64,000 nucleotides of DNA from Paenibacillus macquariensis (GTDB lineage Bacteria > Bacillota > Bacilli > Paenibacillales > Paenibacillaceae). Positions 45,997 to 54,601 of this stretch are shown one piece after another. Within the stretch, counting starts at the first letter, position 1; the number at the start of each line of letters is the position of its first letter. The notes beneath the pieces were generated by a model that was given only the letters and a program-made list of their open reading frames with translations, was not told where the DNA came from and did no database searches. The stretch lies in NCBI RefSeq assembly GCF_900156375.1, contig NZ_FTNK01000006.1, positions 186,001-250,000 of the forward strand, written 5' to 3'. Made by a program: the position numbers and the translations under genes.

Positions 45997-48096
45997 TCAT
46001 TCTGCGATATCATCGGTGTCTTCAACTAACTCAACATGGTCACACACTGTACATTGTAATTTATTCCCTTGTTTATTCCGTTTCTCTACCATCATAGCAT
46101 CACACTTTGGACAAGGCTTCAATGATGGACGATCCCATGATACAAAATCACATTCAGGGTATCGATCACATCCAAAGAAAATACGCCCTTTCTTGCTACG
46201 TCTTTCTACCACGTGACCTTCTTTACATGCAGGACAACTAACGCCTATATCTTTAATGATAGGTTTCGTATTCCTACAATCAGGAAATCCAGAACAAGCT
46301 AAGAACTTACCGAATCTACCTAATTTGTATACGAGATGTTTACCGCATTTTTCACAGATTTCATCGGATACTTCATCTTCGATCTCAATTTCCTTCATTT
46401 CTTCCTCAGCGACCGTTAGACGTTTCTCGAAAGATTCATAAAATTGTGCAAGTACTTTCACCCAATCTTCTGAGCCTTCACCCACGTGATCCAGATCTTC
46501 TTCCATATGTGCTGTGAATTCCACATCTAGAATCTCTGGGAAAAACTGTTCCATTTGCTCAATAACTAATTCACCCAACTCCGTTGGCATGAACTTTTTC
46601 TCTTCCATAGCAATATAGCCGCGTTTTTGTATCGTCTCAAGTGTCGGTGCATATGTACTTGGACGACCTATACCGAGTTCCTCAAGCGTTTTCACAAGAC
46701 GCGCTTCCGTATACCGTGGTGGTGGTTGCGTAAAGTGTTGTTTAGGTTCTATTTCTGTATTCACTAATTTATTCCCCGCTTCAAGAGCAGGTAAGAACTT
46801 ATCATCATCCGTTGTTCCGTCGTCATTTCCTTCTACATATACCTTCATAAACCCAGGAAAACGTACCTTAGAACCAACTGCTCGGAACGTCGCCGTACCC
46901 ACACTAATATCGACAGAGAGTGTATCCAGTATGGCTGATGCCATCTGACTAGCAACAGCACGCTCCCAGACTAACTTGTAGAGTCTTAGTTGATCACGAC
47001 TTAAGAATGCCTTAACACTTTCAGGTTCTCGTAGAACTGATGTTGGACGAACGGCCTCATGCGCCTCTTGTGCATTTGCCGATTTCTTAGAGAATTGACG
47101 TGGAGTCTCTGGTACAAAAGCTTCTCCAAATTTATTCCCGATAAATTCTTTGATTTCTTCGGCTGCAGAAGCAGCAATTCGTGTGGAATCCGTACGCATA
47201 TATGTGATAAGACCCACGGTACCCTCTTTACCTAATTCGACACCCTCATAGAGTTGTTGAGCTACTGACATCGTCTTAGCTGCACGGAAATTGAGTTTTC
47301 TTGCTGCCTCTTGTTGTAATGAGCTCGTCGTAAAGGGAGCCGATGGATGACGCTGACGCTCTTTCTCTTTGACCTCACTTACCGTATAAGAAGCTCCATC
47401 AATCTCTTTCAATACCTCTTTAACATCCTCTTCGCAAGACAACACTTTCTTCTCACCGTGAAGACGATGAAATTTTGCTTCAAATGTCGTATCACCCTTA
47501 GCTAACTGTGCTGTGATACTCCAATATTCTTCGGGAACAAAGCTGTCAATCTCATTTTCGCGGTCCATAATAATCTTAACGGCGACAGATTGAACACGCC
47601 CTGCGGACAAACCCTTTTTGACTTTCTTCCATAATAGAGGGCTAATTTTGTACCCTACTAATCTGTCCAGGATTCTACGTGCTTGTTGCGCATTCACTAG
47701 ATCCATATTAATTTTACGTGGTGTTTTAAAAGCATCCTTCACTGCTTGCTTCGTAATCTCATTAAACACTACGCGACAATTCTGTGTCAGATCAACATCA
47801 AGTGCATGAGCCAAATGCCAGGCAATAGCTTCACCTTCGCGATCCGGATCGGCTGCGAGATAAACATATTTCACTTTTTTTCGAGCATCTTTCAATTCTT
47901 TCAATATAGAACCTTTTCCGCGAATCGTGATGTATTTAGGGTTGAAATCATTCTCAACCTCTACGCCAATCTGACTTTTAGGCAAATCCCGTACATGACC
48001 CATAGATGCTTTAACGATATATTTACTTCCTAGATATTTGCCTATCGTCTTCGCCTTAGCAGGCGACTCTACGATGACTAGTGAATCTGCTGCCAT
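45997..48096 (-). CDS. topA: DNA topoisomerase I
   Basis: TopA relaxes negative supercoils. The 699-aa protein has an N-terminal Toprim domain ([18 protein letters not shown], later [13 protein letters not shown]), the active-site Tyr in [10 protein letters not shown], and the C-terminal tail with three Cys4 zinc modules ([33 protein letters not shown]). The ATG has GGAGAGGAG upstream. It lies between dprA and trmFO, as in B. subtilis. Confidence 0.98.
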   Translation of the reverse strand: MAADSLVIVESPAKAKTIGKYLGSKYIVKASMGHVRDLPKSQIGVEVENDFNPKYITIRGKGSILKELKDARKKVKYVYLAADPDREGEAIAWHLAHALDVDLTQNCRVVFNEITKQAVKDAFKTPRKINMDLVNAQQARRILDRLVGYKISPLLWKKVKKGLSAGRVQSVAVKIIMDRENEIDSFVPEEYWSITAQLAKGDTTFEAKFHRLHGEKKVLSCEEDVKEVLKEIDGASYTVSEVKEKERQRHPSAPFTTSSLQQEAARKLNFRAAKTMSVAQQLYEGVELGKEGTVGLITYMRTDSTRIAASAAEEIKEFIGNKFGEAFVPETPRQFSKKSANAQEAHEAVRPTSVLREPESVKAFLSRDQLRLYKLVWERAVASQMASAILDTLSVDISVGTATFRAVGSKVRFPGFMKVYVEGNDDGTTDDDKFLPALEAGNKLVNTEIEPKQHFTQPPPRYTEARLVKTLEELGIGRPSTYAPTLETIQKRGYIAMEEKKFMPTELGELVIEQMEQFFPEILDVEFTAHMEEDLDHVGEGSEDWVKVLAQFYESFEKRLTVAEEEMKEIEIEDEVSDEICEKCGKHLVYKLGRFGKFLACSGFPDCRNTKPIIKDIGVSCPACKEGHVVERRSKKGRIFFGCDRYPECDFVSWDRPSLKPCPKCDAMMVEKRNKQGNKLQCTVCDHVELVEDTDDIAE

Positions 48097-48147
48097 GGAT
48101 TCATCTCCTCTCCAACAATCAAACCATCATTCTGTCAAACAACCATA

Positions 48148-49275
48148 TTATATGATCTTATATATAGCACCAGCTAATTGGGTAATTTGCTTTTTTATGA
48201 TTAAAGATAACAGAACTGAATGCAAATGTCCAAAATCCCAATGGCTTAGTAACAGCAACTGATCTAGTGTAAAAGGACCCTGCTCGAGTATATGGTATAG
48301 TTCAACCTCATCAGTTGTCAAATCTTCAAACAATGAATTTTTCATTTTGGCCCCTTCTTTACTCCCTCCCTTAGGCTTTTCTTTGCTTATTTCAAGCAGA
48401 CGAGATTCATACTCTTCCATTATATCTCTACCACAGGTTACCATCTTTGCGCCTTGCTTAATCAATTCGAGTGCACCCTTGCTCTTAGGCGAAGTTATCG
48501 GCCCAGGAACAGCATATACATCTCGCCCTGCTTCCATGGCTGCATCCGCTGTAATGAGTGATCCGCTTCGAACATCTGCCTCAACAACCAACGTACCTAC
48601 ACTCAATCCTGCAATAATTCGATTTCGCTGAGGAAAGAGACCCGGATGTGATGGGGTACCCAGTGGGTATTCCGTCACGACTAAACCACTTTTAGAGATT
48701 TTCTCAAATAAAGAACGATTTTCGGCCGGGTAAATAACATCCATTCCCGTTCCCATCACTGCAATCGTATTCCCACCACATGCGAGTGATGCTTCATGAC
48801 ATACACTGTCTACACCTTTTGCCATACCACTCACAATGGTTATATCCGCTTGACACAGCTCTTCTGCCAGAACTGATCCTACTTTCCGTCCATACGAGGT
48901 AGGGATTCGTGTACCTACCATAGCTATGCAAAGCGTCATTAGTAGATCGCGTTGACCGAGACAGTATAACACCCATGGCGGCTGATGTATTTCTTTCAAT
49001 AAATCAGGATATTCATCATCCCATATCGTAATCACTTCTATTCCCCGCAAGGCAAGCTGTTCCCAGCGTTTCTCCATCCGTTCCTTCGACAATTGCCTAA
49101 CGACAGATTCTGCCCTTTCTCGCGTTAAACCAACATTCTCCCAATCATGATGACTATAATTCAACATTTGATACGAAAGCGAAACATGTTTCAATACTCG
49201 ATCAATCGTTTTCCAACCGATTCCATCCAATTCATGTAATGCGACAAGCATCAATCTTTCTTCATTAATACCCAT
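48148..49275 (-). CDS. dprA: DNA processing protein DprA (Smf)
   Basis: DprA loads RecA on incoming single-stranded DNA during natural transformation. The 375-aa protein has an N-terminal helical SAM-like part (LMLVALHELDGIGWKTIDRV), the Rossmann-like core with MVGTRIPTSYG, SGMAKGVDSVCHEASLACGG and NRIIAGLSVGTLVVEA, and a C-terminal winged helix (ELYHILEQGPFTLDQLLLLS). I place the start at ATG 49275, where AAGGAGG lies 6 nt upstream. A longer in-frame reading to 49362 would run into the sucD terminator. Confidence 0.96.
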   Translation of the reverse strand: MGINEERLMLVALHELDGIGWKTIDRVLKHVSLSYQMLNYSHHDWENVGLTRERAESVVRQLSKERMEKRWEQLALRGIEVITIWDDEYPDLLKEIHQPPWVLYCLGQRDLLMTLCIAMVGTRIPTSYGRKVGSVLAEELCQADITIVSGMAKGVDSVCHEASLACGGNTIAVMGTGMDVIYPAENRSLFEKISKSGLVVTEYPLGTPSHPGLFPQRNRIIAGLSVGTLVVEADVRSGSLITADAAMEAGRDVYAVPGPITSPKSKGALELIKQGAKMVTCGRDIMEEYESRLLEISKEKPKGGSKEGAKMKNSLFEDLTTDEVELYHILEQGPFTLDQLLLLSHWDFGHLHSVLLSLIIKKQITQLAGAIYKII

Positions 49276-49343
49276 AATTACCTCCTTAAATGGTTCGAGA
49301 AACCCGCTCCCGCAATGGATTAAGCAACACAATAGAAAAACGC

Positions 49344-49389
49344 AAAAAAAGCAACCTTCCATTCCTTAAAAGGAAATAAAAGGTTGCTT
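49344..49389 (-). terminator. Intrinsic terminator downstream of sucD
   Basis: On the minus strand GCAACCTT (49387-49380) pairs with AAGGTTGC (49358-49351), with an inner TTCC/GGAA stem. A run of seven T follows at 49350-49344. It separates sucCD from dprA. Confidence 0.9.
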
Positions 49390-49420
49390 ACCTTGTAAGC
49401 TCATTATACATGAAGAAATA

Positions 49421-50350
49421 TTACTGTGTCATACATTTATCTAGCATACCGCGTTCTTCTAGAACGCTAACTAATGTAGATCCCATTTCTGATGGTGTAG
49501 GAGCGACCTTGATGCCACACTCTTCGAGCTTAGCAATCTTCTCAGCCGCAGTTCCCTTACCTCCGGAAATGATCGCACCTGCGTGTCCCATACGTTTTCC
49601 TGGAGGTGCAGTCACACCACCAATAAACCCAACTACAGGTTTCGTCATGTTCTCACGAATCCACTCTGCGGCTTCTTCTTCCGCTGTACCGCCGATTTCA
49701 CCAATCATGATCACAGCGTACGTATTAGGATCTTCATTGAAAAGATTCAAAATATCAATGAATTCCGATCCTTTGACAGGATCTCCACCGATTCCTACAG
49801 CGGATGATTGACCAATACCACGAGTCGTCAGTTGATGAACCGCTTCATAAGTCAATGTTCCACTTCTAGAAACGACACCCACATGTCCTGCACGATGAAT
49901 GTAACCAGGCATAATTCCAATTTTACATTCCCCTGGCGTAATAACACCTGGACAGTTAGGTCCGATTAGAACCGTCTTCTTACCTTCTAGATAACGAGAA
50001 ACTTTGATCATATCCAGAACAGGTATTCCTTCAGTAATACAAATGACTAGATCTAGTTCCGCATCTACAGCTTCCATGATGGAATCAGCTGCGAAAGCAG
50101 GTGGAACATAAATCACACTTGCTGTTGCTCCAGTGGATTGTTTCGCATCTACAACGGTATTAAATACCGGTAAGCTAACCGTCTCACCGTTCTCCAATGT
50201 AATATCTACATTCGTACCACCCTTGCCTGGAGTTACGCCGCCCACCATTTGGGTTCCATAATCCAATGCGCCTTTGGTGTGAAATAGACCTGTCGCACCC
50301 GTAATACCTTGGGTAATGACTTTTGTATGTTTATCGACTAAAATGCTCAC
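49421..50350 (-). CDS. sucD: Succinyl-CoA synthetase, alpha subunit
   Basis: This is the CoA-binding, phosphohistidine-forming subunit of the TCA enzyme that interconverts succinyl-CoA and succinate with ATP formation. The 309-aa protein has the CoA-binding start ([20 protein letters not shown]), [15 protein letters not shown] and [17 protein letters not shown], which contains the catalytic His. The start is GTG at 50350 with AGGGGATG upstream. It lies 34 bp after sucC. Confidence 0.97.
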   Translation of the reverse strand: MSILVDKHTKVITQGITGATGLFHTKGALDYGTQMVGGVTPGKGGTNVDITLENGETVSLPVFNTVVDAKQSTGATASVIYVPPAFAADSIMEAVDAELDLVICITEGIPVLDMIKVSRYLEGKKTVLIGPNCPGVITPGECKIGIMPGYIHRAGHVGVVSRSGTLTYEAVHQLTTRGIGQSSAVGIGGDPVKGSEFIDILNLFNEDPNTYAVIMIGEIGGTAEEEAAEWIRENMTKPVVGFIGGVTAPPGKRMGHAGAIISGGKGTAAEKIAKLEECGIKVAPTPSEMGSTLVSVLEERGMLDKCMTQ

Positions 50351-50384
50351 GATTACTTCACATCCCCTATCGATTTAAAGGTAA

Positions 50385-51545
50385 TTATTTTACTAGCGCG
50401 ACAATTTTTTGTGCACCATCAGCCATTGAATCCGCAGATACGATGTTAAGTCCTGACTCTGCTAAAATTTGCTTGCCAAGTTCAACATTTGTTCCTTCTA
50501 GACGTACAACCAGCGGACGAGTTAATCCAAGCTGTTTAGCAGCTTCAACAACACCATTAGCAATTACGTCACAACGCATGATTCCACCAAATATATTAAT
50601 AAATATTCCTTTTACTTGCTCATCGGATAAAATGATCTTGAATGCTTCCGTAACTTTCTCAGTTGTAGCACCGCCCCCAACGTCGAGGAAGTTAGCGGGT
50701 TCTCCACCGTAATACTTGATGATATCCATCGTTGCCATAGCAAGACCAGCACCATTAACCATACAGCCAATGTTACCATCTAATGAAATATAACTAAGAT
50801 CATATTTCGAAGCTTCGATTTCCTTCAAGTCTTCTTCATCTAAATCGCGAAGTTCAAGAATGTCTTTATGACGGAATAAAGCGTTAGAATCAAAATTAAG
50901 TTTAGCATCCAGTGCCATAACGTCACCAGAACCTGTAATGACAAGCGGATTAATTTCAGCAATTGAACAGTCTTTATCAACAAAGGCAGTGTATAATGCC
51001 ATCATGAACTTGGCAGCTTTGTTCACTAGTTCGTTCGGAATATTAATCGCATATGCCAATTTACGAGCTTGGAACATTTGCAATCCTACGGCCGGATCAA
51101 CCACTTCTTTAAAAATCTTCTCTGGCGTTACAGCAGCAACTTCTTCAATCTCAGTGCCGCCTTCCTCAGACGCCATGATAACAACACGTCCCGTATCACG
51201 GTCAACAACAGCACCTACGTAATACTCTTTTCGAATATCACAGCCTTCTTCGATCAAGAGACGTTTAACCTCTTTACCTGCAGGACCAGTCTGATGAGTC
51301 ACTAATACTTTACCAAGAATTTCTTCAGCATAAGTACGTACTTCATCTAAACTTTTAGCTACTTTAACACCGCCAGCTTTCCCGCGGCCTCCAGCATGAA
51401 TTTGGGCTTTAACGACCGTTACCGGGCTTCCCAAAGATTTGGCAGCTTCTACCGCTTCTTCCACGGTGTAGGCAACTTTTCCGTTAGGAACGGAAACACC
51501 ATACTGTTTTAAAACTTGCTTACCTTGATATTCATGGATATTCAT
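50385..51545 (-). CDS. sucC: Succinyl-CoA synthetase, beta subunit
   Basis: This is the nucleotide-binding subunit, an ATP-grasp protein of 386 aa. It has [20 protein letters not shown] at the N-terminus, [20 protein letters not shown] in the ATP-grasp domain, [20 protein letters not shown] and a C-terminal ligase domain with [20 protein letters not shown] and [14 protein letters not shown]. The ATG has TAGGAGG upstream. It heads the sucC-sucD operon; its upstream region contains a dyad that may be a regulatory site. Confidence 0.98.
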   Translation of the reverse strand: MNIHEYQGKQVLKQYGVSVPNGKVAYTVEEAVEAAKSLGSPVTVVKAQIHAGGRGKAGGVKVAKSLDEVRTYAEEILGKVLVTHQTGPAGKEVKRLLIEEGCDIRKEYYVGAVVDRDTGRVVIMASEEGGTEIEEVAAVTPEKIFKEVVDPAVGLQMFQARKLAYAINIPNELVNKAAKFMMALYTAFVDKDCSIAEINPLVITGSGDVMALDAKLNFDSNALFRHKDILELRDLDEEDLKEIEASKYDLSYISLDGNIGCMVNGAGLAMATMDIIKYYGGEPANFLDVGGGATTEKVTEAFKIILSDEQVKGIFINIFGGIMRCDVIANGVVEAAKQLGLTRPLVVRLEGTNVELGKQILAESGLNIVSADSMADGAQKIVALVK

Positions 51546-51998
51546 TAACGGATCCTCCTATCAACATGACTGCAACAAGTCGAGACTCCCAAGTAGAATT
51601 GGCAGTAGTCTCCTTAATACATGAGACTTTGCGCTTTTCTGCGAGAAATATAGGTTATGTATACTATTAAAAGTATACCTCTTATATTTAAATTGGAAAT
51701 AAATATAAACCCAACTCATTGTATCATGTTTTTAAAACGCTTTCCTTAATATACTCACTTGAATAGACACTCTTTTGATATCGATTTCATCCCTTATTGC
51801 GAACAATTGGTAAATATAGTAAATAAATTCGAGTTAATAATAAACACTTTCTAGATCAACCTATCACATTGACAAATACTCCTATTCCAACTAAGCTTTA
51901 TCTAATCATTTCATTCGCAAAAAAAAGGAAGCACCTTTTTCTAATGCGGTATACGGTCTACAGCGTATCCACTATATAGAAGAGAGGTGTTTTTAATT
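51546..51998. other. Divergent control region between sucC and comM
   Basis: This 453-bp AT-rich region separates minus-strand sucC from plus-strand comM. It holds a 20-bp dyad near sucC and a plus-strand TTGACA near 51870 with only a poor -10 at the right distance. A short hairpin with AAAAAGG/CCTTTTT arms lies near 51925. No reading frame of note was found. Confidence 0.6.
51659..51678. promoter_or_regulatory. 20-bp dyad upstream of sucC
   Basis: GTATACT (51659-51665) and AGTATAC (51672-51678) are inverted repeats around a TTAA centre; 18 of 20 positions are symmetric. It lies about 115 bp upstream of sucC in AT-rich DNA and overlaps TATACT-like -10 sequences. It could be an operator or a chance AT palindrome. 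Confidence 0.35.
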
Positions 51999-53606
51999 AT
52001 GTACGGTAAAATGTATAGCGCTTGTTTATATGGGATTGATGGCGTAATTATTCAAGTCGAAGTGGATATCTCTAACGGCCTACCACAGACTTCTATTATT
52101 GGACTACCTGACTCTGCCATCCGCGAAGCCGTTGAAAGAGTTCGAGCATCCATTAAGAACTGTGGATTTCGATTTCCAATGCAAAGAGTTACGATCAACT
52201 TAGCTCCAGCGGACCTTCGAAAGGAAGGTTCAGCATTCGACCTAGCCATTGCACTCGGAATTCTCGTTACTAGTGGCCAGATTATCCTTCCATCAGATAT
52301 CCGACTACTTATGATTGGTGAACTTGCATTAGATGGGACTTTGAGACCCGTGTCCGGCGTCCTCTCTATGGTAGATCGTGCGAAGCAAGAAGGCTTCAAT
52401 GCCGTTCTATTGCCCGAGGAGAATGCTGCCGAAGCAGATCTAATTAAAAATATGAAAGTCTTTAGTCTAGGACACCTAAGAGAATTATTATATCCCAATG
52501 GCATTCTGCCTAAGACTGTGAGAAAGGAAACAGATCCTCCGGTCATTCTTCATTCATTAGATTATCTCCAGAAGCCCTCCTCCTCTGTGACTATCTCATC
52601 AGCTTCCAAAATCTACACAGCCGGTTGTGAAGATTATAGCGATGTGTTAGGTCAACAACCCGTCAAACGAGCACTAACCATCGCAGCGGCTGGCATGCAT
52701 AATATTATGCTTATCGGTCCACCCGGTACAGGTAAAACCATGTTGATCAAACGTCTACCCACCATTCTACCTGCTTTAACTGAACAAGAATCACTAGAGA
52801 CGACCAAAATATTCAGCGCGGCCGGCAAACTAAAAGAACCATCCACAGGCCTACTGAGACAACGTCCCTTCCGCTCACCACACCATACGATTTCATCTGG
52901 AGGACTAATTGGCGGGGGCACGATTCCTAAACCAGGAGAAGTAAGCCTTGCTCACCGTGGAATATTATTTCTAGATGAACTCCCCGAGTTCTCTCGAAAT
53001 GTGTTAGAAGTCTTACGCCAACCTTTAGAAGACCGAGCAGTTACGATTAGTCGTGCACGCGCAGTGCATACATTTCCAGCACACTTTATGTTATGCGCAT
53101 CCATGAATCCTTGTCCTTGTGGCTATCTTGGAAGCCATCATCCTGAACACCGTTGTACATGTAGTAGTTCACGTATTGCTCATTATCGAGCCAAAATTTC
53201 CGGTCCTTTATTGGATAGAATCGATCTTCAAGTGGATGTTCCTCGTCCAAAAGAGTGGACAAAAGAGTCCTTTAGCTTATCTTCACAAGAAATGAAAGAG
53301 CATGTGATGCAAGCACATAGCATACAATTGCGACGTTACCGTCACTTACCTTTCTCCTATAATAGTGAATTAGCAGGTAGACATCTTCGCAACTTCGCCG
53401 CTCTTTCCTCCGATACGGCAACGATGCTGCAAGAAACGCTGGAGGCATTAGGTCTTAGCATGAGAGCCTATGACCGCATTCTAAAATTAGCTAGGACAAT
53501 TGCTGATCTCGATGGCAGAGATAAGATTGGATCTTCGCATGTCGCGGAAGCCATTCAATATCGGAATTTGGATCGGCAGCAAAATCCCGGGGAGGAAGTA
53601 ATGTAA
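51999..53606 (+). CDS. comM: Mg chelatase-like AAA ATPase, ComM/YifB family
   Basis: ComM-type proteins are hexameric helicases that aid branch migration during natural transformation. The 535-aa protein has a Lon-type domain at the N-terminus (GIDGVIIQVEVDISNGLPQT, GLPDSAIREAVERVRASIKN), Walker A GPPGTGKTMLIKRLP near residue 220, Walker B GILFLDELPEF, the Cys-rich MNPCPCGYLGS and a C-terminal helical domain. The start is ATG 51999 with GAGAGGTG upstream; an earlier in-frame GTG lies inside that site. It is one of three plus-strand genes. Being near dprA, it suggests a DNA-uptake theme, though it is also common in non-competent species. Confidence 0.93.
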   Translation: MYGKMYSACLYGIDGVIIQVEVDISNGLPQTSIIGLPDSAIREAVERVRASIKNCGFRFPMQRVTINLAPADLRKEGSAFDLAIALGILVTSGQIILPSDIRLLMIGELALDGTLRPVSGVLSMVDRAKQEGFNAVLLPEENAAEADLIKNMKVFSLGHLRELLYPNGILPKTVRKETDPPVILHSLDYLQKPSSSVTISSASKIYTAGCEDYSDVLGQQPVKRALTIAAAGMHNIMLIGPPGTGKTMLIKRLPTILPALTEQESLETTKIFSAAGKLKEPSTGLLRQRPFRSPHHTISSGGLIGGGTIPKPGEVSLAHRGILFLDELPEFSRNVLEVLRQPLEDRAVTISRARAVHTFPAHFMLCASMNPCPCGYLGSHHPEHRCTCSSSRIAHYRAKISGPLLDRIDLQVDVPRPKEWTKESFSLSSQEMKEHVMQAHSIQLRRYRHLPFSYNSELAGRHLRNFAALSSDTATMLQETLEALGLSMRAYDRILKLARTIADLDGRDKIGSSHVAEAIQYRNLDRQQNPGEEVM

Positions 53607-53909
53607 TAAATGCATCTACATCATTACTTGATAGATTTCATATGAATTTAGTAACAAAAAGAATCACTGATCAAGGCTAATTTTCAATGCCGAAGTGATG
53701 ATTTTATTTAGAATAGTCCTTTTTCAAGTACTTTGGATTTGAATTAGGACTAGCAAAAATATAAAAGCACATAGTCTCAAAGACTATGTGCTTTTAATAC
53801 TGAAATAATCTTTAATTTCAAAAAGAGGAGTTCTTGATATTCGACTTATTATACTTGTTAGTTGAGAAAAAGATTATTTCAACTCTATGTGTATTAGCTT
53901 AGCTGAAGA
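53607..53909. other. Convergent gap between comM and yraN
   Basis: This 303-bp AT-rich region lies between the 3' ends of two convergent genes. It holds one strong bidirectional terminator and a weaker ATCACT/AGTGAT hairpin near 53665-53700. No gene was found. Confidence 0.6.
53763..53795. terminator. Bidirectional intrinsic terminator between comM and yraN
   Basis: A perfect 15-bp stem, AAAAGCACATAGTCT (53763-53777) with AGACTATGTGCTTTT (53781-53795), encloses a 3-nt loop. A/T runs on both sides let it work on either strand. Confidence 0.92.
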
Positions 53910-54296
53910 CTAAAATGCTTCCACGATGTGATCCAAACTAGATACCGTCATATCAGCATTCAGAAGTACTGCAATAACATCAAATCGAAACATTATGGTG
54001 GCGAAATCGATCTGTTTATATAATAGATAGACTTCAGCCGTTTTGCGTACTTGAATCATTTTATGTGTATTTACAGACTCTGCCGGTGTGCCATACCTCG
54101 TGCTTCCACTACGGCTACGCACCTCAACAAAGACTAAACAATCCTCTTTGCGAGCGACAATATCTAATTCTCCACTGCGGCAGCGCCAATTACGATCTAT
54201 AATTTCATATCCTTGATCTACTAAGAAAACGGTAGCCTGCTCTTCTGCAAATGCACCTTTTTGCTTACGTGTGTCCCTCTTACGCGGCTCTTCCAT
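53910..54296 (-). CDS. yraN: YraN family endonuclease-like protein (UPF0102)
   Basis: The 128-aa protein matches the YraN family, with a PD-(D/E)XK-like core: GAFAEEQATVFLVDQGYEII, then NWRCRSGELDIVARKEDCLV and FVEVRSRSGSTRYG. Nuclease activity is predicted by fold only. It shares one base with ylqH (TGATG) and so is translationally coupled to the ylqG-ylqH pair. In B. subtilis it is absent from this locus or lies elsewhere. Confidence 0.93.
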   Translation of the reverse strand: MEEPRKRDTRKQKGAFAEEQATVFLVDQGYEIIDRNWRCRSGELDIVARKEDCLVFVEVRSRSGSTRYGTPAESVNTHKMIQVRKTAEVYLLYKQIDFATIMFRFDVIAVLLNADMTVSSLDHIVEAF

Positions 54297-54601
54297 CAGC
54301 TTGGCCTTCTTTCTTTGGCTAGTCCATCTGTACGATAGATGTATGAAAGCACTTCAGCCACAAGCTGATACAGTTCAGCAGGAATCTGTTGATCTAGATC
54401 CAATTGAGAAAGAACCTCCACTAAAGCTGCGTCTTCTTGGACAGGAATACCATTTTCTTTCGCTTTCGCAAGAATAGTCTCTGCAAGTCTACCGCTACCT
54501 TTAGCTACTACGATTGGCGCCTCGCTCTCCCCTGGCGTATATTTCAAGGCGACTGCCTTTTTCATAGAAAGAGCTGCTTCATCTTTCGTCTTGTCACTCA
54601 T
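54296..54601 (-). CDS. ylqH: FlhB C-terminal-domain-like protein (YlqH type), lacking the NPTH site
   Basis: The 101-aa protein aligns with the cytoplasmic FlhB fragment that remains after self-cleavage. Its KKAVALKYTPGESEAPIVVA corresponds to FlhB IALKYDGSTMEAPKIIAKG, and its IPAELYQLVAEVLSYIYR to IPADLFQAVAEVLAYVYK. It has no membrane segments and begins just after where NPTH would be. It overlaps ylqG by 4 bp (ATGA) and yraN by 1 bp. A role in export control with its FliK-like partner is inferred; full FlhB is encoded separately at 24.5-25.6 kb. Confidence 0.92.
   Translation of the reverse strand: MSDKTKDEAALSMKKAVALKYTPGESEAPIVVAKGSGRLAETILAKAKENGIPVQEDAALVEVLSQLDLDQQIPAELYQLVAEVLSYIYRTDGLAKERRPS

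Noticed and set aside
48148..49362. Longer DprA starting at 49362
   Set aside because: The extra 29 residues overlap the sucD terminator and have no ribosome site; ATG 49275 has AAGGAGG upstream.
51900..51935. ComK-box-like A/T sequence upstream of comM
   Set aside because: AAAA and TTTT runs are 9 nt apart rather than the AAAA-N5-TTTT expected, and the DNA is generally AT-rich.
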